This document shows, in pieces, positions 53,880 through 61,547 of a DNA stretch of 64,000 bases. The stretch comes from Chitinophaga ginsengisoli. GTDB lineage: Bacteria; Bacteroidota; Bacteroidia; Chitinophagales; Chitinophagaceae. The notes under the pieces are model-generated. The model saw nothing but the letters and a program-made list of their open reading frames with translations, had not been told where the DNA came from and made no database searches. Location: assembly GCF_003014595.1 (NCBI RefSeq), contig NZ_PYGK01000021.1:62001-126000 (forward strand), given 5' to 3'. The position numbers and the translations under genes were made by a program. Every line of letters begins with the position of its first letter. The first letter of the stretch is position 1.

Positions 53880-53993
53880 TTCCGTTATTAATAATAATGT
53901 CTGAAACCCTTAATGGGCGGATGTTTTAACGGTATACAACTAAAGTATATGACGTAAAATTTGCGTGCGTTCTTGTCAATTCAATAAAAATTA

Positions 53994-54001
53994 TATTTTT
54001 G
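53994..54001 (+). promoter_or_regulatory. -7 promoter element for acpP-fabF-rnc
   Basis: TATTTTTG with TTG 18 bases upstream (53973-53975). An in-frame TTG at 53999 lies within this element and is therefore not the acpP start. Confidence 0.7.
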
Positions 54002-54034
54002 CACTCAAGTTTTAAACCAAAAACACTTAAAATT

Positions 54035-54271
54035 ATGTCAGACATTGCATCAAGAGTTAAAAAGATCATTATTGACAAATTGGGCGTTGACGAAGCCGAG
54101 GTAACTCCTGAAGCCAGCTTTACCAACGACCTGGGCGCTGACTCTTTGGATACGGTAGAACTGATCATGGAATTCGAAAAAGAATTCAACATCTCCATTC
54201 CTGACGAACAAGCTGAAACTATTACTACTGTTGGCCAGGCAGTTGCCTACCTGGAAGAACATGTGAAATAA
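54035..54271 (+). CDS. acpP: Acyl carrier protein
   Basis: 78 residues from ATG 54035. The small acidic four-helix carrier of fatty-acid synthesis; Ser37 in GADSLDTVEL carries the 4'-phosphopantetheine arm. N-terminus SDIASRVKKIIIDKLGVDEAEV and the C-terminal helix VGQAVAYLEEHV are typical. It is followed after 24 bases by fabF, as in many bacteria. Confidence 0.97.
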   Translation: MSDIASRVKKIIIDKLGVDEAEVTPEASFTNDLGADSLDTVELIMEFEKEFNISIPDEQAETITTVGQAVAYLEEHVK

Positions 54272-54295
54272 TCCTACTTAATCAGATTTGTTTTA

Positions 54296-55549
54296 ATGCA
54301 ACCAAGACGAGTAGTCGTTACAGGTTTAGGCGCACTTACACCGCTCGGCAATTCAATTTCCGATTTCTGGAAGGGATTGACGGACGGTGTATCCGGTGCC
54401 GGCCCTATTACACATTTTGATGCTGCCAAGTTCAAGACCCGTTTTGCTTGCGAACTGAAGAACTTTGACGCTACCAATTACCTGGATAAAAAGGATGCCC
54501 GTAAAATGGACCCTTTTACTCAGACGGCTGTTATAGCCGCTGACCAGGCCGTGCAAGATGCCGGGATTAATCGCAATACTGTCAATGTAGACAGGGTTGG
54601 GGTGATCTGGGCTTCCGGTATTGGAGGTATGATCAACTTCTGTCAGGAGATGAAAGAATTTGGTCAGGGAGATGGAACTCCCCGTTTCAGCCCTTTCCTG
54701 ATCCCTCGGTTAATTCTCGATATCGCAGCCGGGCATATTTCTATCCGTCATGGCTTCAGAGGCCCTAACTTCTCAGTGGTTTCTGCCTGCGCTTCTGCTA
54801 CCAATGCTATTATTGAGGCAATGCTGTACATACAGTATGGCAAAGCAGATGTAATGATCACCGGAGGATCAGAAAATGTTATTAACGAAGCCTGTATAGG
54901 TGGGTTTAATGCCATGAAAGCCCTTTCCGAAAGAAATGATGATCCGGCAACAGCTTCCCGTCCTTTTGATCTTGACAGAGATGGCTTTGTCATGGGAGAA
55001 GGCGCCGGAGGGCTGGTGTTAGAATCCTATGAACATGCGACGGCAAGAGGTGCTAAAATTTACGCTGAATTGGCCGGAGGTGGTGCAACTGCAGACGCTT
55101 ATCACCTTACAGCACCACATCCGGAAGGATTAGGTGCCATGAATGTAATGCGGTTAGCCTTACAGGATGCGGGATTACAACCCCATGATATTGATTATAT
55201 TAATGTGCACGGAACTTCCACACCTCTCGGTGACGTAGCGGAAGTAAAAGCGATACAACAGGTTTTTGGGGAACATGCTTATAACATGAACATCAGTTCC
55301 ACAAAATCTATGACCGGGCACCTGTTAGGCGCTGCCGGAGCGATCGAGTCCATCGCAGCAATCATGTCTATAATACATGGTATTGTACCTCCTACCATCA
55401 ACCACTTTACAAAAGATCCAGAACTGGATCCCAAATTAAATTTTACCTTTAACGTCGCACAACGTAGAGAAATCAACGCTGCATTGAGTAACACCTTCGG
55501 ATTTGGTGGCCATAATGCATCAGTTATTTTCAAAAAATTTGTTGCTTGA
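54296..55549 (+). CDS. fabF: 3-oxoacyl-[acyl-carrier-protein] synthase II
   Basis: 417 residues. Elongating condensing enzyme. Catalytic triad: Cys165 in SACASATNA, His in INVHGTSTPLGD and His in KSMTGHLLGAAG. Also RRVVVTGLGALTPLG at the start and SNTFGFGGHNASVIF at the end. Full-length. In operon after acpP; its 3' end overlaps the probable start of rnc by 35 bases. Confidence 0.97.
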   Translation: MQPRRVVVTGLGALTPLGNSISDFWKGLTDGVSGAGPITHFDAAKFKTRFACELKNFDATNYLDKKDARKMDPFTQTAVIAADQAVQDAGINRNTVNVDRVGVIWASGIGGMINFCQEMKEFGQGDGTPRFSPFLIPRLILDIAAGHISIRHGFRGPNFSVVSACASATNAIIEAMLYIQYGKADVMITGGSENVINEACIGGFNAMKALSERNDDPATASRPFDLDRDGFVMGEGAGGLVLESYEHATARGAKIYAELAGGGATADAYHLTAPHPEGLGAMNVMRLALQDAGLQPHDIDYINVHGTSTPLGDVAEVKAIQQVFGEHAYNMNISSTKSMTGHLLGAAGAIESIAAIMSIIHGIVPPTINHFTKDPELDPKLNFTFNVAQRREINAALSNTFGFGGHNASVIFKKFVA

Positions 55550-56276
55550 TTGTGTGAAATTACTGCCAGGATTTTTATATCGATTCGTTCCTAAGAAAAG
55601 GAGCCTTTACAAGGACCTTTACAATTTGCTGGGGTTTGCTCCGGGCAACTTCTCGTTGTATGAAGTAGCACTCAGCCACAGGTCCAGCAAGGAAAAATTC
55701 CTTGAAAGCAATGAACGCCTGGAATATCTTGGCGACGCAATACTTGGCGCTATCATTGGCGACTACCTCTTCAAAAAGTATCCTTACAAAACAGAAGGAT
55801 ACCTGACCGAAATGCGGTCTAAAATCGTTAACCGTCAGCAGCTCAATGATATCGCTATCAAAATGGGCCTGCGTAAACTGACCATCTACGATAAATACAA
55901 CAGCTTTCTGAAGATTAGCCAGATCTTTGGTAATACCCTCGAAGCATTGGTCGGTGCTGTATATCTCGATAAAGGATATAACAGAACCAAACAATTCGTA
56001 CATCAACGCCTTATCGTTCCCTACATTGACCTGGAACAACTGGAAAATGTAGAGATGAACCATAAGAATAAGTTGTACGGATGGGCCAATAAACACGGTA
56101 AGACCTTGGAATTTGACCTGCTGGAAGAGCAAATGGACAACGGCCGCCGCATATTCACCGTTGGCGCTGTAGTAGATGGTGAACTGATCTGCAGCGGCAA
56201 AGCCTTCAATAAAAAGGACGCCAGCCAGATCGCTGCCCAGCAGGCCATAGAACTGTTAGGTCTCGGCGAAAAATAA
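55515..56276 (+). CDS. rnc: Ribonuclease III
   Basis: 253 residues from ATG 55515 (overlapping fabF by 35 bases; TTG 55539/55542 or GTG 55554 are alternatives). The endonuclease cleaves double-stranded RNA during rRNA and mRNA processing. Nuclease motif NERLEYLGDAILGAIIGDYLF and second acidic site FGNTLEALVGAVYLD (Asn at a position that is Asp in E. coli, as I recall for other Bacteroidota). The C-terminal double-stranded-RNA-binding domain includes DGELICSGKAFNKKDASQIAAQQAIELL. Last gene of the acpP-fabF-rnc operon. Confidence 0.95.
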   Translation: MHQLFSKNLLLDCVKLLPGFLYRFVPKKRSLYKDLYNLLGFAPGNFSLYEVALSHRSSKEKFLESNERLEYLGDAILGAIIGDYLFKKYPYKTEGYLTEMRSKIVNRQQLNDIAIKMGLRKLTIYDKYNSFLKISQIFGNTLEALVGAVYLDKGYNRTKQFVHQRLIVPYIDLEQLENVEMNHKNKLYGWANKHGKTLEFDLLEEQMDNGRRIFTVGAVVDGELICSGKAFNKKDASQIAAQQAIELLGLGEK

Positions 56277-56289
56277 TCAGCTTTTTACT

Positions 56290-56895
56290 TTACTTCACTG
56301 GTTGCCGCAGGATCGTTTTCATCCTGCCAGGCGCTGTCTTACGTGGATCTGACAGATAGATCTCATGATGCCTGCCATTCCTTGTTAATCCTTCCTGTTT
56401 AATAAAATCTTCCATTAGTTGCAATGTTGCCGGTTCTTCGGAATAAGGCCCTGTATGCATCACCTGTACACATTTACCTTCTGCCAGCGCGGAAAGTGTT
56501 ACTTGTTGCAGTAAGGGTAATTGTTTCTTCAGAAAAGCCGCTTTTAGTGTTTGCTGTACTACAGCGCTCACCACATAATCGGGCATACGGATCAGCAATT
56601 GCCAGTGCCATTCCTCTCTCGGTACTTCTTTCACCGGATTGTGACTGTCGGAGTTCACCCACCAGGTACCCTCCAGTTTGCTGACCGTGAAATCCTGCCC
56701 CGATTGTTTGTACACATTTTTAATGCTGTAAGCAGCCGTATACAGTGCCTGTGTACTGTCGGCAAACACGGGACCGTTGGGATCGCCTTTACCGCTGATG
56801 CTGATGTAATGACCGGCAGGTACAAAGATGAGCGCAGGCGTAGCCTGTGCCGTGTAAAGCGCTTTGTGTTCCTTCGTGAGATCTGTTTTTGACAT
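56290..56895 (-). CDS. GyrI-like small-molecule-binding domain protein
   Basis: 201 residues from ATG 56895. Matches the stand-alone GyrI-like (COG4832-type) family: KALYTAQATPALIFVPAGHYISISGKGDPNGPVFADSTQALYTAAYSIKN, EGTWWVNSD, WHWQLLIRMPDYV, GKCVQVMHTGPYSEEPATLQLMEDFI. These proteins bind small molecules, and some hydrolyse cyclopropanoids. A reading from ATG 57033 would add 46 residues with a hydrophobic stretch but would also cover two palindromes, so the shorter start is preferred. It lies downstream of a WYL regulator on the same strand. Confidence 0.82.
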   Translation of the reverse strand: MSKTDLTKEHKALYTAQATPALIFVPAGHYISISGKGDPNGPVFADSTQALYTAAYSIKNVYKQSGQDFTVSKLEGTWWVNSDSHNPVKEVPREEWHWQLLIRMPDYVVSAVVQQTLKAAFLKKQLPLLQQVTLSALAEGKCVQVMHTGPYSEEPATLQLMEDFIKQEGLTRNGRHHEIYLSDPRKTAPGRMKTILRQPVK

Positions 56896-56940
56896 AAACA
56901 TTGTTTTAGTATAACATGGGTTAGTATTGCGTTTAATCTT

Positions 56941-56956
56941 ATGCGTTATAACGCAT
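56941..56956. promoter_or_regulatory. 16-bp perfect palindrome, candidate operator
   Basis: ATGCGTTATAACGCAT is its own reverse complement and lies 46-61 bases before the GyrI-like start. Confidence 0.45.
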
Positions 56957-57031
56957 GTCTTTTCAGACAGCGTGAACTGGTGTACGCTACCAATGACCAA
57001 CAATAACCAGTGGCACCATAGGTGTAATTTC

Positions 57032-57056
57032 ATCAGTAAAGATTTATTTTACTGAT
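57032..57056. promoter_or_regulatory. 9-bp inverted repeat upstream of the GyrI-like gene
   Basis: ATCAGTAAA / TTTACTGAT with a 7-nt spacer, in the gap between the WYL regulator and the GyrI-like gene. Confidence 0.4.
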
Positions 57057-57089
57057 ACAAAGAAAAATGGGGGAAGTGACAGCCTTATG

Positions 57090-58061
57090 TCAGGAGTGTG
57101 AACGGGGATCCAAATAATGTTGTTTTATTTCCGTGGCCAGCAGCTGCATTTTTTCCATGAGTTCAAGAGGCGCAACGATCTCAGGTGCAGCACCCCATGT
57201 CAGTAGCCAGCGGCCGAACCATTCCAGGCAGGGCGCCATGAAGGTCATTTCGGTACATTCTCCTACAGTCCGCTCTTCGACCAGGCCATAATGGAATTTC
57301 TGCTCTCCTATGCGGCGGGAAAGAGCAGCCGGGAAACGGACTTTGACTTCAAATAATGGCGTATCATATTCACCATATTTGTCTATATACTCCCTGAGAG
57401 TAATATGCCGGGTTCTATCGTAGGTTTCTGCTGAAACAGAAACATTTTTGATACGGTCCATTCTGAAATTCCGGTAGCCATGCCGTAGGCGGCACCAGGC
57501 AATGAGGTACCAGTAGCCACTCATGAAAATGATACCGATGGGTTCTACATCCCTTTTGGTGAGTGTTTCATTGTGAAGGGCGAAATAATCCAGCTGAAGG
57601 ATCTGCTGTTTGCCCAGAGAGTATTGAATATCAGAAAGAAAGCGGTTAGGGAATTCTTCAGCTACCGGCCGGCGGCGGCTCACTACCGCAATATTATCTT
57701 CCAGTGATTCCAGGAAATCTTTCTCACTGCCTCTTAATACAGCCTTTATCTTCTGCATGGCATTACTGAATTCCTTCCGGTTGGAATGGTCACTCAGATT
57801 GGCCATTAATTTTTCACCGGTCAGCAAGGCAGCGGCCTCTTCCCGGCTGAACATGACAGGCGGCAGATGATACCCTTCAACAAGATAATAGCCTGTACCC
57901 GCTTCTGCGCCCACGGGCACACCGGCCTCCTGGAGCGCCCTGACGTCCCTGTACACCGTACGGAGGCTGATATCGAAGCGTTCCGCTATTTCAGCAGCAC
58001 GCACCACTTTTTTGCCCTGTAGCTGGATAAGAATGGCAGAAAGACGGTCAATCCTGTTCAT
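57090..58061 (-). CDS. YafY-type transcriptional regulator (HTH_11 + WYL domain)
   Basis: 323 residues from ATG 58061. N-terminal winged HTH (NRIDRLSAILIQLQGKKVVRAAEIAERFDISLRTVYRDVRALQEAGVPVGAEAGTGYYL), then a WYL sensor domain (DYFALHNETLTKRDVEPIGIIFMSGYWYLIAWCRLRHGYRNFRMDRI) and a WCX extension. WYL regulators respond to small ligands or nucleic acids. It is followed by the GyrI-like gene, a common pairing that suggests a shared ligand or local control. Confidence 0.92.
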   Translation of the reverse strand: MNRIDRLSAILIQLQGKKVVRAAEIAERFDISLRTVYRDVRALQEAGVPVGAEAGTGYYLVEGYHLPPVMFSREEAAALLTGEKLMANLSDHSNRKEFSNAMQKIKAVLRGSEKDFLESLEDNIAVVSRRRPVAEEFPNRFLSDIQYSLGKQQILQLDYFALHNETLTKRDVEPIGIIFMSGYWYLIAWCRLRHGYRNFRMDRIKNVSVSAETYDRTRHITLREYIDKYGEYDTPLFEVKVRFPAALSRRIGEQKFHYGLVEERTVGECTEMTFMAPCLEWFGRWLLTWGAAPEIVAPLELMEKMQLLATEIKQHYLDPRSHS

Positions 58062-58084
58062 ATGACGGCAAGTTAGAATAAAAA

Positions 58085-58108
58085 TGAAAAAAAATCGGAA
58101 CACCGATT
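58085..58108 (-). terminator. Short terminator-like hairpin before the WYL regulator
   Basis: On the minus strand AATCGG-tgtt-CCGATT is followed by six T. It could end read-through from the TMEM175 gene; as a 16-bp inverted repeat it could equally be an operator. Confidence 0.45.
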
Positions 58109-58267
58109 AAACTTCCGTTATAATACTCAGTCTTAGATACAACAAATATTTGAGGGAGACATTTTCAAGTGTGAAATAGGCGATTACAGATATGAGTAAA
58201 ATGTGAGGTCCCTGGAAAATATTTAAAGAATTTGATGCTACAGTACAGAATATAGGTTAAATGGTAA

Positions 58268-58301
58268 GCCCCTGCAATTTTTTGCGGGGGCCTTTTTTTT
58301 T
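58268..58301 (+). terminator. Plus-strand terminator with no plus-strand gene upstream
   Basis: GCCCCTGCAA / TTGCGGGGGC followed by nine or more T. Both flanking genes are on the minus strand, so it implies an unannotated plus-strand RNA between about 58110 and 58300. Confidence 0.65.
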
Positions 58302-58328
58302 GCCTATTCCCATCATTTAGAACAATCG

Positions 58329-58925
58329 TTAATCATCAATACCGTTACCACTTTGCCGAAGTGCTCTTTCGATACGTTTATCGGGAATCAGCCATATCAA
58401 AGCAGCAATCAGGTAAATTATACCAGAAAGAATAGCGTTCATCCAGGATACAGCAATGGCGGCGACATACAGGAAAGGTGAAATCTTGCCTTTTAAATCC
58501 TGGCCAATAGCTTTTGCCAGCAGGGAATCCTTGCCCTCATTCTTAATAAGGAGGCTTTGTAAAATGTAATAGGCTATGCCCGCCATTAAGAGAACAACGC
58601 CATAAAGTGCCATAGGAGCAGCACCAAAATGATTTTCACCTATCCATCCAGTTGCAAAGGGGATCAATGACAACCAAAACAAGAGGTGTAGATTTGCCCA
58701 GAGTATGCCGCCGGTAATTTTGTGAACAGTAGACATCATATGATGATGATTGTTCCAATAGATGCCAATATAAATAAAGCTTAATGCATAGCTGAGAAGA
58801 ATAGGTATAAGTTTTTTCAGCTCGGAAAACTGTTCACCATGGGGCACTTTTATTTCCAACACCATAATAGTAATGATGATAGCCAATACGCCATCGCTAA
58901 AAGCTTCTAATCTTGTTTTTTTCAT
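58329..58925 (-). CDS. TMEM175-family potassium channel (DUF1211)
   Basis: 198 residues. Six predicted helices with the family motif RLEAFSDGVLAI in helix 1. Also LSFIYIGIYWNNHHHMM and LFWLSLIPFATGWIGE, typical of bacterial TMEM175 proteins, which form tetrameric potassium-selective leak channels. Single-repeat bacterial length. No linked transport gene. Confidence 0.92.
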   Translation of the reverse strand: MKKTRLEAFSDGVLAIIITIMVLEIKVPHGEQFSELKKLIPILLSYALSFIYIGIYWNNHHHMMSTVHKITGGILWANLHLLFWLSLIPFATGWIGENHFGAAPMALYGVVLLMAGIAYYILQSLLIKNEGKDSLLAKAIGQDLKGKISPFLYVAAIAVSWMNAILSGIIYLIAALIWLIPDKRIERALRQSGNGIDD

Positions 58926-59200
58926 TATAAAAATTTAATGTCAGTTAGTAAATGGCTAAGGAATTCATCTCCTGCTTTCGAATAAAAATAGGTGGTTTTG
59001 TCCTATTAAGATTCATCAGATGTTCATGTCGTTGACTATTTATCAAATCTTTCAGCTACGAGTTCGGCAATCATAGCTACCCTGCTCAGTATTTCCCGTA
59101 TCCCAGGTCGGGTTAATGGTACTCTTATCTGCCCGGTTGCAGGCCATTACTTATTGTTCTGACAAGCGGACCCTTATATATTATCGCAGGAAGAGCGGAA

Positions 59201-59354
59201 GTAGCAGCGGTTTCAGATGGGAATGGCGGGCCTTCGGCTCTCGGGTGACACGACCGGTGCTGCCCAATCTAATCCTGCCCCTGATTCGCTTGACAACGCC
59301 TAATCGTCTTCCAGAGAGGCGCCGACCGCCATCCCATACTGAAACCGGCGCTAC
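59201..59354. repeat. Imperfect inverted-repeat element (palindromic, MITE- or REP-like)
   Basis: The left arm 59201-59229 and right arm 59326-59354 are about 29 bp each with four to six differences, sharing GGTTTCAG and ATGGCGG. The loop is about 96 bp and has weaker inner pairing (GGCTCTCGG with CCAGAGAGGC). Confidence 0.6.
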
Positions 59355-59462
59355 TTAGCGTGAACCAAAGCCTATTCGCTTGAGCAGCCATCACCACCCC
59401 TACCACTCCAAATTATTTAAAATCATTAACTTACGATTAACAGTTCACGGATGGAATCATCC

Positions 59463-59470
59463 TATTTTTG
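59463..59470 (+). promoter_or_regulatory. -7 promoter element for a mini-transcript before the sigma gene
   Basis: TATTTTTG; the predicted RNA starts near 59477 and reaches a terminator at 59515-59543. Confidence 0.55.
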
Positions 59471-59486
59471 ACTCAGCAAAATTCAA

Positions 59487-59522
59487 ATGAGTTTTTTAAT
59501 GGTTAATTTGGGGAGGGCCTGA
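59487..59522 (+). CDS. Candidate 11-residue leader peptide
   Basis: ATG to TGA encodes MSFLMVNLGRA. The stop codon lies inside the left arm of the following terminator stem (59515-59523), so a translating ribosome would disrupt the hairpin. This is the geometry of transcription attenuation, but no amino-acid bias reveals a signal. Could be chance. Confidence 0.35.
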   Translation: MSFLMVNLGRA

Positions 59523-59543
59523 TTTTCATCAGGCCCCTTTTAA
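59515..59543 (+). terminator. Terminator/attenuator upstream of the ECF sigma gene
   Basis: GGGCCTGAT / ATCAGGCCC, a 9-bp perfect stem with a 4-nt loop, then CTTTTAATTTT. It stands 62 bases before the sigma-factor start. Confidence 0.7.
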
Positions 59544-59604
59544 TTTTCCGCCCCTTGTCATTTAATTTTTATAGCTTGTACTTTAGATGCAATAGTCTGA
59601 ACTG

Positions 59605-60174
59605 TTGTACTTTAAACGAGGTAAATTGGCGGGGTCCGAAAATATCAACCATGCATCCATAGCGGACCACGAGCTGTGGATAGCTTTTAAACAAGGAGAC
59701 ACGGAGGCATTCAGTGAAATGTACCAGCGATATGCAGGTACACTATACAACTATGGCTATCACCTTGTTCCTGATACGGCCCTGGTACAGGATGCCATGC
59801 AAGACCTGTTTGCAGATCTCTGGCGTACACGTCATAACCTCTCTGACACCAGCTCCATTAAATATTACCTTTTCCGCTCTTTGCGCCGCCGTTTACACCG
59901 GATGGCCGATATCAAACCAGTACTTCCCTCCACTCCGCTACAAACAGAATCCATCGAGGAACTCAAAATAAAAACAGAAGAATACCTGTTGCTGCTGCAA
60001 CGATTACAACAACTGATGTCCCGACTGCCCGAACGGCAGCAGGAAGTGATCCGCCTTCGTTTCTATGATAATTTCAACTGGGAAGAAATAGCAGGCATCC
60101 TGCAGATCAATGAACAATCTGTGAGGAACCTCGTACAACGCGCCATTGCCAAACTCCGTGAAGGCTGGAAATAA
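59605..60174 (+). CDS. ECF RNA polymerase sigma factor (Bacteroidota FecI-like expansion)
   Basis: 189 residues from a TTG at 59605 (TTG 59626 is the alternative; no ATG before residue 39). Sigma-70 region 2 (HELWIAFKQGDTEAFSEMYQRYAGTLYNYGY...VQDAMQDLFADLW) and region 4 (LPERQQEVIRLRFYDNFNWEEIAGILQINEQSVRNLVQRAIAKLR). This family switches on SusC/SusD-type genes when released by its FecR. It is followed by FecR (125-bp gap) and an STN-containing SusC: a complete cell-surface signalling set. Confidence 0.92.
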   Translation: MYFKRGKLAGSENINHASIADHELWIAFKQGDTEAFSEMYQRYAGTLYNYGYHLVPDTALVQDAMQDLFADLWRTRHNLSDTSSIKYYLFRSLRRRLHRMADIKPVLPSTPLQTESIEELKIKTEEYLLLLQRLQQLMSRLPERQQEVIRLRFYDNFNWEEIAGILQINEQSVRNLVQRAIAKLREGWK

Positions 60175-60299
60175 CCCTGCAATACCAGATGGCTGCCCAC
60201 CAATAAACAAGAGGATAAATTTTTTTCAAGAGAAGTGAGTTAAAACGACCACCACCTGCCTTTATTATTATAAATACTGTCGGAAAGGCACTTAATGCT

Positions 60300-61382
60300 A
60301 TGGATTATTCAGCATACGATACCGCAGATTTTGTCTGTGACGATTCTTTTGTGGCATGGGTAAAGGAAGGCAGGGATGGCGCTCATTGGGAACAGGTAAT
60401 TAAACAGTATCCTGATAAACAGGAACAGATATTACAGGCAAGGGCCATCATTCTGGCAGCTGCACAGCTACCTCCCTTTCAGCTGAAAGCGCAGGACCAG
60501 CAGCAGATGTGGGATCAGATCCGGAGCCAGATGGACACAACAGAGGCGGCGCCTGTAAAAAAAAGCCGTTTTATCTACTGGTACTGGGCGGCAGCCGCAG
60601 TATGTATCATGGCTGGTGCAGCCCTCTGGTGGATGCGCCCCGAGAAGGAGACGGCAGTCGTATACACCCGTTTGCTGAAGGAAGCAAAGCTCGATGGCAA
60701 TAAACGCATAGAAGAAATAAATGAGGAAAGTACTGTCAGAACAGTAAGATTGCCCGACGGAAGTTCCGTGGTATTAGAACCCGGCGCCAGGATAAGTTAC
60801 CCGGTATGTGCAACCAACAATTGTAAACGTGAGGTCTATCTGTCTGGTGCGGCATTTTTCGAAGTATCCCGTAACACGCAGCAGCCCTTCATCGTATACG
60901 CCAATGAAATGGTGATCAACGTGCTGGGCACCAGCTTTCATGTAAAGGCATATGATAAGGACAGCCTGGTACAGGTATACGTAAAGACAGGTAAAATAGC
61001 GCTCTCTGTTCAACCATTGGGAAGTATGGTCATATCAAACGTTTCAGCCAATCAACAGGCCATATTGCAGAGAAATACACTTGTCGTATCGGTACAATTG
61101 TCCGAACAGCATCACATTGAGCTGCAGGCGCCAGAAGCAACTACTTATTCGTTCGTATTCAATGATGCACCGGTAGATAGTGTGATGAGTACTATTGAAA
61201 ACGCCTATGGTGTACATATTGCTTATGACAAGGTATTACTGGCTGATTGCAGGCTGACGGCATCGCTGACAGATGAACCATTATACGAAAAGATACGTCT
61301 GATATGCAGAGCATTGGAGGCTGACTGTATTATTAAAGGGAATGACATAACCCTCTCAGCAAAAGGATGTCATCGTTATTGA
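60300..61382 (+). CDS. FecR-family anti-sigma factor
   Basis: 360 residues. Cytoplasmic N-terminus (1-90), one membrane helix (about 91-112, IYWYWAAAAVCIMAGAALWWM), then the periplasmic FecR domain (TVRLPDGSSVVLEPGARISYP, REVYLSGAAFFEVSRNTQQPFIVYANEMVINVLGTSFHVKAY) and a C-terminal DUF4974 domain (APVDSVMSTIENAYGVHIAYDKVLLADCRLTASLTDEPLYEKIRLICRALEADCII). It holds the ECF factor upstream until the STN domain of the loaded receptor signals. Confidence 0.95.
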   Translation: MDYSAYDTADFVCDDSFVAWVKEGRDGAHWEQVIKQYPDKQEQILQARAIILAAAQLPPFQLKAQDQQQMWDQIRSQMDTTEAAPVKKSRFIYWYWAAAAVCIMAGAALWWMRPEKETAVVYTRLLKEAKLDGNKRIEEINEESTVRTVRLPDGSSVVLEPGARISYPVCATNNCKREVYLSGAAFFEVSRNTQQPFIVYANEMVINVLGTSFHVKAYDKDSLVQVYVKTGKIALSVQPLGSMVISNVSANQQAILQRNTLVVSVQLSEQHHIELQAPEATTYSFVFNDAPVDSVMSTIENAYGVHIAYDKVLLADCRLTASLTDEPLYEKIRLICRALEADCIIKGNDITLSAKGCHRY

Positions 61383-61428
61383 AAACTAAACCAGAATCTT
61401 AAACAATGAACACTAGTACTTAATGAAA

Positions 61429-61460
61429 ATAGCCAGCGGTATGGCCGTACCACTGGCTAT
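61429..61460 (+). other. Hairpin between fecR and susC
   Basis: ATAGCCAG / CTGGCTAT outer stem and GGTA / TACC inner stem. There is no T-run, so an mRNA-stabilising or processing stem is more likely than a terminator. Confidence 0.5.
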
Positions 61461-61547
61461 GACTGATTTCACGTTGCCTTATACCCGCTCCACTGGGATA
61501 AGACAGCCCTTCTATTTCCCATATTATTAAGGAACACAATCCAAGTT

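Larger units (their letters stand above)
53656..54034. other. Divergent intergenic region between the RND operon and acpP
   Basis: Holds a minus-strand -7 element (53695-53702) for the efflux operon, a REP-like pair of hairpins (53833-53879) and the acpP promoter (53994-54001). No gene is seen. Confidence 0.6.
58926..59604. other. 679-bp intergenic region upstream of the ECF sigma gene
   Basis: Contains a 154-bp imperfect inverted-repeat element (59201-59354) with GC-rich composition, a short direct repeat ATTCGCTTGA (59284-59293, 59374-59383), a promoter-peptide-terminator mini-unit (59463-59543) and the sigma gene leader. An 80-codon open frame at 59116-59358 runs through the inverted repeat and is not supported. 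Confidence 0.6.

Noticed and set aside
59116..59358. 80-codon open frame
   Set aside because: Overlaps the inverted-repeat element; Arg/Pro-rich with no domain or start signal.
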